The notes under the pieces were generated by a model, which did no database searches, was not told where the DNA came from, and saw only the letters and a program-made list of their open reading frames with translations. From positions 361,574-425,573 of the forward strand of contig BDSI01000107.1 in assembly GCA_003117195.1 (NCBI GenBank): DNA of 64,000 nucleotides. Reading direction: 5' to 3'. Shown in pieces: positions 56,301 to 64,000 of the stretch (its first letter is position 1; every line of letters begins with the position of its first letter). The translations under genes were made by a program, and so were the position numbers. The stretch comes from Eudorina sp. 2006-703-Eu-15. Taxonomy: Eukaryota; Chlorophyta; Chlorophyceae; Chlamydomonadales; Volvocaceae.

Positions 56301-58602
56301 GGACGTCTTCTGCCGAATCCAGTACACGGTCCTCGATCAGGACCGTAGTCATGTACTCACACGGTCCTCGATCAGGACCGTAGTCATGTACTGGTCCACC
56401 ATGCCCGTTAAAAACTTCGCAAAAAGTACGGTAGTTCAGGGATCCGGTTGATAGCACGTCGAGTCCTTCCGCAGATCCCTCCCACTTACCACACCGCGGT
56501 CACCGCGGGCGCGTACACGTTCTTTCGATCATCGAACGGGAACCGTCCGCACAGCAGCTGGTAGGCCATGACGCCCGCCGCCCACATGTCACTGGCCGGG
56601 TACCATTCCCCGCGCAGCGTCTCTGTGACGGATCCAAGGACGCCACATAGGTCAGCGCGGAGAGAGGACGGATGCAAACGACGTCGCTCAGGATCAGGCG
56701 GCTGCGTCATGAACCAAACGCGACGCGCCGTTACCGGGCTACTGGGTATTTATGGGGCGGGGTCCCATCTTTGGGACCCACGACCATAATAATGTCAATG
56801 TATTTGGACACCCGCTGCGACAAAAAATATTAGAAAAAAGAAATATGATCATGATGCTAGCAGTAACACGCCAGCTCACCTGGCGCCATAAACCAGGGCG
56901 TCTGACGTCAAGAAGAAGTGTGTGGCCATGAAGTGGCGACGTCGGCGGGTGCAAAGGCGAAAGCGGGCAAGAGTTGATCAAGACTAGATAAACACGAATG
57001 AAGACAACGAAGCGCACAACATCGTGCCCAATGAGCGGTGCCCGGCGTGAAAGCCCCTTGCCCTGTGCAAGCTGTCGATTATGGGACGCTGTCGCCGAGC
57101 GATGAGGTGCACTCCCAACATCACGACAAGCTGCGACGAGTTCGTGACCGCCTGAGCCAACCACCAACGTTGCAAGGTGCCCATTCCTCGTTCCACCCAA
57201 CCGCGCGTTACACCCGACCGCCCTGCAAATCTGATTACACGTCCTCACCCCTTCGAGTGGCAGATCGGTCCGGGGCAAATGCTCCGGATCAAAAGGCGCC
57301 GCCAGGCCAAAGTCGATGGCCTTCAGCGGTGAACGATCTTCCTTCGTGAGCAACATGAAATTTCCTGCGCGTGTCGAGCAAATTTCAACAGGGAACGTGT
57401 ACCTGACCTGCTGTTGCAGCAAGGGGGGTGCTGGCCCTCAGCAATGCCGACTACTTCCTACCACTCGCAGTTCAGGATGTGGACTCAGCCTGGCCTGGCG
57501 GGTACAACTTTGCCTGGCTCACATGCTCGTAAACGGCTAACGACACACCTGGCTTGATATCCCGATGCAGAATGTTTTGAGTGTGGCACTGCGCCAGCGT
57601 CCTCAGGACGGCGCGCATAAAACTGGCCACCTGCAGGCAGCAATCGGGCAGGGCCTCGGACAAGCGCGCGAATGCAATCCATAGTGCGCGGGCTATCTGT
57701 TACAAGCCACCCAGTCTAGCAGGCTCACTGCGAACCCACTCAGGCCAATCCCCTCCGGTGCCTATGCCGGAATGCCACGTACCGTGCGCTCGCTGTAGTG
57801 CCGATCGCCAATGCGATGCCACAGCTCACCGCCCTTGCAAAGTTCCTGAGTTTGGGTTTCGATCAAACGGCAATGAAGGGAGCGGTTCAATACTCTCTAG
57901 TGCTACCAACCGTTTGGCCTACAAACTTGCGCCCGCTTCACAGCCGAAACCCACCATGACTATGTGCACGTCCTTGTCGTCTTCGTACACGTCCTCTAGT
58001 TTGACGATGTTGAGGCTGCCGTTGAGCTTGGTCAGGACTTGGACTTCACGCCGGATGCTGCGAGGGTGGATGGTGCAAGTTTAGCTCCCAGAACACCTCT
58101 GAAGCTCGGATTTGCAGCAATCACGGTGACAATGAACCTACCCGTCAAGATGGTCCGCCTTTTTCTTTTCGGGCGCCTCTGTCAGCACCTTGCGGATAGA
58201 CTTGCACGCGAACTCCTCGCCAGTTTCGCGGTTGACAACGACACGAACCACGCCGTTACCGCCCCTCCCAACCTCATAGCCGATCTTGTACTTGTCCTCT
58301 ATGCCGACTTGGTATCCCAGGTATGGAACTGCGCTGTTTTCGCCAGGAGCCAACGGTTGGCTGACCGCCAGGGTAGCTTGCGCTTGAGGCACAGGAGAAG
58401 CTAAAGCAGGCGTAACTACTGCAAAAGGCGAGACGCACGCCGAGGCAGCGCCCTGTCGCGCAGGAGCTGTGCTGGACGAGGAACCCGGTCGTTGGCCAGT
58501 ATGCAGCGAGCCAAAAAGCCGCGATAGAAAGCCTTTCCCACGTCGCTTCGGCTGGTGCGATTGCTGCTGCTGTGGCTGCTGGTAAGAGCCCAACAGTGTC
58601 AT
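53366..58602 (-). CDS. Calcium-dependent protein kinase (CDPK) with repeated RFDV tail
   Basis: An 876-residue CDPK. Exons in gene order: 58602-58142, 58057-57955, 57845-57783, 57630-57549, 57364-57249, 56901-56880, 56622-56490, 56186-55998, 55798-55476, 55074-54918, 54508-54295, 54133-53366. The kinase has GRGGNG at 112, catalytic Lys in FACK (134), HRDIKP (231-236), IDFGLA (D254), a TPWFMAPE activation-segment end encoded partly by a 22-nt exon, and WAAGVMAYQLL. After the kinase comes a calmodulin-like part. Only the third EF-hand loop, DKDGNGVLGVDE (556-567), is canonical. The others are degenerate. The N-terminus is Gln/Ser-rich with no Gly-2 for myristoylation. The exon 8/9 junction has an alternative (56011 and 55812) and is the weakest point. 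Confidence 0.85.
53640..53890 (-). other. CDPK gene: three (F/W)RFDV repeats in the C-terminal tail
   Basis: The last exon encodes a 255-residue extension after the EF-hands. It has three evenly spaced motifs, GGVIFRFDVGP, GMVWRFDVAGP and APVWRFDVTGAG, separated by Pro/Ala-rich linkers. Before them is a Ser/Arg/Asp-rich part. Confidence 0.8.
55125..55160. repeat. Mobile-element terminal-repeat fragment in CDPK intron 9
   Basis: TTATTATTAATGATGTTACA followed by GTGGACCCCGCGG matches the left terminal repeat of the copies at 12928 and 20823. No matching right end is seen in the intron. Confidence 0.6.
55851..55978. repeat. Tandem duplication of about 65 bp in CDPK intron 8
   Basis: Two copies beginning CCAGACCCAGGT, then CTGACTAAGCGTTCT, then ACCCCACGGAACACCAGCGA. 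They differ by a 3-base indel and a few substitutions. Confidence 0.85.
56324..56393. repeat. Two 35-bp tandem copies, each with a hairpin, CDPK intron 7
   Basis: Each copy contains ACGGTCCT-CGATC-AGGACCGT, an 8-bp perfect inverted repeat around a 5-base loop. The copies are identical except for the last base. Confidence 0.85.
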
Positions 58603-60155
58603 TTTTGAAGTAGAACCGCAATCAAAGGCAATAATTCAAGTCTGATTGTCAAGTGCCCAAGTAATAATCGAATTTGTTTCTAGACGCAAAGGACCGCCCC
58701 GATGCGAGCAAGAACTATACGCAGCCACGTGGTGATAAGAACATTGTTTTGGCTCAGATATACGCGGATATGAAGATTACGTATCACGGCCAACGCATTT
58801 ACGTATGAAGCTTCTTGCAGGTTGAAGTGTGCGTGGACAAAAAAATATCCGACGTCGGCCGCCGTACTATCGGCACCTTTCCAGCACAGTGTGGCCAAAT
58901 GATGCACTATAAACTCTGAAATTACAATCTGTCCTCTTGATGATATGGCAGCTCTAATGGTTAGCTGCTATTGCCCATAGTGTAGGCGTTACAAGACAGG
59001 CCCGTTTCTTAGTGACTGCCCCAAGCTTTGATTCAGTTAGATGCTTAAAAAACAGCTACACGGGAATGTATATGCTGGATGCAACAAACGGTAAGGAGTG
59101 CACCATGACTATGCCGTGTACGAAGAGATGTGCGTCGGCAACGCAGCGGCACGAGCGCACGTTGAAAATGGTTTTCCAGGGCCACACCACAGCGGCGTTG
59201 CTACAGCGGTTGGAAGATTATCAGCAGGTCTACACCCGTTGAAGCAATGCCTTGCTGTATCGCGTGCCAAGGCTCAGAGGGGCCAGTGTAGGCCCGTGTA
59301 GGCCCGGTAGGCCAGTATGGCCCTGCGGACCAGTGCGGACCCGGCTCCATTCCTTAGCGCTTTGCAGCATGGTACCAGATGGCGCAGGAGACATCAAGCC
59401 ATTTCAGTTCGAAACATCACCTGCCAGCTCAGCCGAACTTCGCCCAGGAGGGCCCACGACAAACCGCGGCACACACGACGGGTCAGCATGTGGGATGGAC
59501 AGAAGGTTACGTGAGCATGGCGACTGACGCTGACTATCGGGGCTGGTGCTGTTAGACGGGGTTGGTGCTTGTCGCCATGTCCTCGCGAACTGTCGGCCCA
59601 TCGTTCGTCGTGTTTCATTGCAGTGCTAGTCATATTTCAATATTCGATGCATTCTTCTTAGCGGGCACAGTAACGGGCTGCGACCCGTGCAAAAGACCTA
59701 AAATATGACCTGTGCGAAGGAAGCCACCTGCCATGAAACAATCGTTGCCGACGTCCTACCGTATTCATTATAGACAGTAGCTCTCTCGCACTTTTACTGT
59801 TGCTGCCTCGCACAGGTTGCAACCCCGCAGCCCTGCTGACGTGCTGAGTATGTATCTATGGTGTAAGCGCGTTGGTTACCGTTATCGGTTGGGGTAACGA
59901 GCCCCAAATTTTGAAGTCCGCTTGCTTGCACGAGATAATCATGCGTACAATTTCGCGAACGAAATTACCGCCTTGTGGTTTTTGTTGCTGTCATAAGCAT
60001 CACCCGCCGCTTTGAGAGAGTCGCGTGCGCAGGGCAGCGCATCATTTGGCACGGCGTCCTTGACATAGAGTGAATCAACTTACAAGCATGAGATGTGCTT
60101 GACTTGACGGTTTGCCATGCTCTGAAAATTTACGCGGGCGTCCTTCGGGGCACAA
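58603..60155. other. Divergent intergenic region between CDPK and TAF5
   Basis: About 1.55 kb that must hold both promoters. A 76-codon plus-strand frame at 59012-59242 has no recognised domain. 59640-60000 is AT-richer. No clear TATA box was assigned. Confidence 0.45.
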
Positions 60156-63100
60156 ATGCGCGACGCGGATTGGGACCAGCTCTTCTTACATTTTATAAGG
60201 AAGAGAGGGTAAGGCAAACGCTTGGTCAACCCACAGCTGGAAACAGCCCAGTCGCGGAGGGCTGAGTTTCGGCATCACTGCTATGCAGTCTTCGCGATGT
60301 GGAAACTGCGTTCGTGCGCTACGTAAGAACTCAGCCCCAGGAGCCGGAGGACGGTATGTCGGTGTCGCAAAGCGCCGAAGTACAGCAGAGTCTCATCGAG
60401 GAGCTGGCCACCTTTGCGGCGGAAAACGATGCCAGCGTGTACACGGACACGTACGAGCGCCTCGCGACATGGGTTGACAATTCGCTGGACATGTACCGGG
60501 TGGGTCGCGCAAGCGCGGGAACGCGACCGGGTCCAGTACACCCTCCGCACTGCCCGAAGTGATCATTCGCCAAGCAAGAGGCTTGCGCCGCAGCTACTTA
60601 TACCCCCAACAGTCAACCACTCAGGCACCACTGCCGGCAATGCCAGGCCCCTGGACTGGGAGTACGCAGGGCTGTGTGCCGGGCGGGTGGCTGAACGCTC
60701 CAGGGACCCTAGGCGGTCCTCACGGCAATGGGGCCAGGCACGCAGGCACAGCCGCACCCGGGGGAACCTGGCCGGCAGCGCCCGGGGCCTGCGGAACACT
60801 ATGGAGTCAGAACCCGCCATGAGTCCTGGCGGGAGCAGCGAGCTCGGGTGCACAGGGACAGCAGCGGTCCTCTGCGATGCCGACCTATCACCACCGCGGG
60901 GCTGGACCCACCGCGGGCCGCGGGCTGGCCGCGGGGATGGTGCCGTCGTGCCGCGATTTCGCTCACTGGCCAACATTGCATCCAACGACCGGATCACGTT
61001 CTGCACCTCGCCCGCGTCTGCCCCGCCTGCCCGCCGCTTCCGTGTCCGTCTCTTACAGCCGGAGCTCCGGAAGCTCCTCCATCCTGTCTTCATGCGGTGC
61101 TACCTGCAGCTCATAGAGCAGGACGCAGCAGCCACCGCGGGGGAGCTTCTGGCCAGGTGGGCGGGGTTGGGGTGATGTGAGGGAGGGGAAGGGCGAGGGC
61201 ACGGGAGATGTAGGATGGGGAGCGCGGGTGGTGTGTAGGTCAGTTCGTGTCGGTGGGTAGTCCAGGGACGCGGTGGAATTGGGGCGGGGCGGGGGGCCGG
61301 ACAGGACTGTTGATCCGTCGGATCCGTCGCATCTGATGAGGACGCGGGGGCGTGCATGTCACCCAGCGATGAAAGCCGCGTCGCACGACCCCGCGATGTC
61401 CGGGAAGCTGTACGCAGATGCCGTCCAAAGTAGATCACCTGGCCAGTTCGGACCGCCGGCATGAGTGCGTCGGGAGGAGGGGTGCCACGGGCGCATGGGC
61501 AGGCGGGGCAGGGCGAGGAGGCGCGTGGCTACCTCGGGGATCATCCTTGAGGTGAAGCGCGGGCGGAAGGGCCGACCTGGCCCCCTTGACCTGCAACTAG
61601 CGGCATCGTTAGGGGCAGTAAGGGCGTGGGAGGGCCCGGGCTTGGGGCTATGCTGGAGCCGCGGGGGGCCCCAGCTCTGGCCGCACCCTCCCGCCGCCCC
61701 CCGCACGCTTGTGACCATCTGGAGGCCTAGCTTCTCAGTTCATGGGCAAGGGACCATCGCCTGCGCCGTGACGTCGGGGCATCCGCACCCTGATACCTGC
61801 TGGCTGGACACCAGCCCAGCAGACCCTCGTTCGACGCGCTCCCCCTCCTTGCCGTTTTTCCGTCGGCCCCTCCAAGGTATCGGTCCCGCTTGCTCAACAG
61901 CCAGGGCGGCCTGCGGCGCAGCGTGGCGGCGGAGCTGCAGCAGCTGGCCGCCATCACCAGCCGCCACGCGCTGCGGTCCAGCCCCTTCGCCGCCCAGCTG
62001 CTGGCCAACAAGACCCCCCTCACGCTGTCGCCCTTCGCCCACGAGCTGCTGATGCGCTTCCTGCACAACGGCGGCACCCGCATGCTGCCGCTGCTGTCCG
62101 TCATAAATAGCCACGTCGACTTGCAGGCGAGGAGGGTCGAGCAGGGGTCCGGGGGGGGGGGATGGGGTGCGGCGGGCAGGCGGGGGACGGGGATGAAGTC
62201 ACACGCGAGTACACGGGCGCGGGCGGGTGGGGCCGGGGTCCACCGCCCCTCCGTGGCCCAAGGTGTTTGATGAAAAGCCTGCCCGTGACCTGAGATGTAC
62301 ACAGCGGCCCATCCACCCGCGCCTCTGTGGCGCGTTTCCGGTGTTGTGTTGAGCGGCTGTCTGGTTGGGTGCGGCTGGCTGGTTCTGGAAAGGAAATGCA
62401 TGCCCACGGGTCTCCAGTGCAGGGCTAGGCGGCTCTGTTGCCCTGGCCGCATGGCAGCAACGACCCCTAGACCCCTATGTGGAATCCTCCATCGACCCAC
62501 ATTGGAAGGGGGTGGTTCTTCTAGACACATGTATGCACATGGCAGGTGGGCGTCGTACCCTTGCGCCCCTCACTCCCCCACTCGCTCCTCCTTCATTCGC
62601 TCGTGCATTCACTACTGCGTAAGCAAGAAGCAGTCGTCTGCGCAGCGCACAAATGGCCTTGCTGTGCTTGAGGGGGTGGGGCAGCCGCCTCAAGGGCCTG
62701 TGGCTCCGTACCTCTTGGGCTGACCCCGGACCCGCCCACGGCTGGCGACTCCACGCCCCCAGGTGTTGGAGGGGCTGCCCCGTGGGGCGGCCGCGGCGGC
62801 GGCGGAGGACGAAGCGGAGGACGCGGACGGCGGGTGGGGCGGCGACGAGCAGGAGCAGGACACCGGGCCCGCCCCGCCGGACGCCGCAACGGCAGTGCTG
62901 GTCAATCGGTCGGAGGTCAAACTGGGGCTGCTGCAGGTGGGAGTTTGCCGCGGAAGAAAGGGTGCGGGACAGAGGGCGAAGGCTGCAATCGGGTAGGTGT
63001 TTTTAGCGCAGTGTAAGTTGTCGTGCATGCAAGGGATCATCCGCTATGTGTGATTGTTTGCGTGGGGGCTGTCTGGCGAGGAAACCCGCGCGAATGCGCA

Positions 63101-63781
63101 TCGAGTGTGCCTGTCGTGTGGCACCTGCCTCGCCACGGCCAGGGCAATGTCGAGGACCTGTACCGGGAACAGCAGGAGAAGCAGAGGACGGAGGCTGCGG
63201 CGGCCGCGGCGGCGGCGGGGACCACGGCCGACGGGGCGGGCGCGGCGGGACAGGCGGCCGGGCAGGCGGCGGCCGGTGAGAGATGGCTTCTGGTGGGCCC
63301 TGCACCTGCGGAAGGGCGCAGGGATGCAGGACGAACGGGGCCGGGAGTTTAGGCGTCTGAAACGGGTTGAGAAGGACAGAAGGGGTTAAGAGACAGGGGC
63401 TGGCTGTTCCTGCGGGCAGGCAGTGTGGGCTTGTTCGGCGCTGTTCGGCGCACGCCAAGCAGCTCCCTGTCGTCCTCTCCTCTCCGCGCTTGTGTGCCCG
63501 CCGCGCAGCGATATCCCGGGCTCACCCACGCGGGGTGTGCTGAGGTCGGATCTGGCCGCTGTGGCGGCCCCCCGCCCCCGGCATGGTTGGTGGGTGCTAC
63601 TGCCCGATCACGCCCCGCGCTGGCCGAACCGACGCTGTCAACCTTGCTCGTGCCGTTTCTACATCCGCTGCTGCAGACGGGCAAGAGCCGCCCACCAAAA
63701 AGGCCAAGAAGGCGGCGGAGAAGGCGGCCGCCGCGGCGGCGGCCGCCGCGGCGGCGGCAACGCGACCTGGGGCCGTGCGAG
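60156..63781 (+). CDS. TAF5: TFIID subunit TAF5, 5' part (runs off the window)
   Basis: The N-terminal 341 residues of TAF5, a scaffold of TFIID (and often SAGA) that dimerises and carries WD40 repeats, which would lie beyond the window. Exons: 60156-60208, 60289-60499, 61059-61156, 61877-62126, 62763-62936, 63143-63275, 63677-63781. A LisH-like start, WDQLFLHFIRKRGLRDVETA, spans the first intron. The TAF5 NTD2 domain follows: TYERLATWVDNSLDMYRPEL, then RKLLHPVFMRCYLQLIEQDA, and later LTLSPFAHELLMRFL and LLSVINSHVDLQ. Acidic and alanine-rich linkers come next (DEQEQDTGPAPPD, PPTKKAKKAAEKAAAA). The exon ending at 62126 is followed by GCGAGG, so a GC-AG intron is required. The last exon ends at a GTGAAC donor and no further exon is found before 64000. 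Confidence 0.85.
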
Positions 63782-63796
63782 GTGAACGAATCGAGC

Positions 63797-63955
63797 ACCC
63801 GGTGGGTGTGTGGGTGGGTGGATGGGCGGGTGGGTGGGTGAATTTCGTAGGTGTGTGGGTGGGTGGGCGGGCGGGTGGGTGGGTGAGTTTCCTAGGTGGG
63901 TGGGTGGCTGGGTCGGTGGGTCGGTGGGTGGCTGGGTGGCTGGGTTTCATAGGTG
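63797..63955 (+). repeat. GGGT/GGGC degenerate array in a TAF5 intron
   Basis: Runs of GGGT with GGGC and GGAT interruptions follow directly after the donor at 63782. A 45-bp longer period is visible, with GAATTTCGTAGG, GAGTTTCCTAGG and GGTTTCATAGG marking its ends. Confidence 0.8.
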
Positions 63956-64000
63956 AGCTGGCAGGAGGCGCTTGTACTGATATGAAGGACAAGGGGCCAG

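Overview
The window reads as nuclear DNA of a volvocine green alga (Chlamydomonas/Gonium/Volvox group). The genes have many short introns with clean GT-AG borders. Exons are GC-rich with C or G in third codon positions, while intergenic DNA is noticeably more AT-rich. TGTAA poly(A) signals follow several stop codons, Gly/Ala/Pro/Gln runs are common in the proteins, and there are dynein light chains and a hydroxyproline-rich secreted protein. I cannot fix the genus from sequence alone.

Layout, left to right. (1) 1-4.5 kb: the 3' end of an LC8-family dynein light chain, a complete two-exon Tctex-family dynein light chain, and a three-exon RING-CH (MARCH-type) membrane E3 ligase, all on the plus strand. 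(2) 4.5-11 kb: a gene-poor stretch with an orphan chromodomain remnant of a Ty3/gypsy chromovirus, a 28-bp minisatellite and one GC-rich block whose coding status I could not settle. (3) 11-18.2 kb: a secreted Pro-rich glycoprotein, a mobile element with terminal inverted repeats, a frameshifted propeller-BTB gene, an exon-like ORF carrying a cadherin-type DVNDNPP motif, and a two-exon GNAT acetyltransferase. (4) 18.2-22.2 kb: gene-poor, with a second copy of the same mobile element. (5) 22.2-45.4 kb: one giant ABCG-type half-transporter gene. I resolve it as 26 exons with consistent phases, encoding 3,816 residues. (6) 45.4-51.1 kb: intergenic DNA, then a minus-strand SEC14/CRAL-TRIO protein ending in a CaaX box. 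(7) 53.4-58.6 kb: a minus-strand, 12-exon calcium-dependent protein kinase with a novel repeated C-terminal tail. (8) 60.2 kb to the end: the 5' part of the TFIID subunit TAF5, divergent from the kinase and running off the window.

The most unusual item is the ABCG gene. It has a signal peptide, a Cys-rich ectodomain and a first membrane span, then one complete ATPase domain. A linker of roughly 2,300 residues separates this from an ordinary six-helix membrane domain. The linker contains a pair of EF-hand loops, repeated short helical motifs and an array of R-x-x-S basophilic-kinase consensus sites. Its introns hold several expanded minisatellites, two of them G-rich on the transcribed-RNA sense strand. 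My inference is a calcium- and phosphorylation-regulated transporter. The CDPK 8 kb away is suggestive but may be coincidental. All gene models were spliced by eye and have not been checked against RNA or protein databases.
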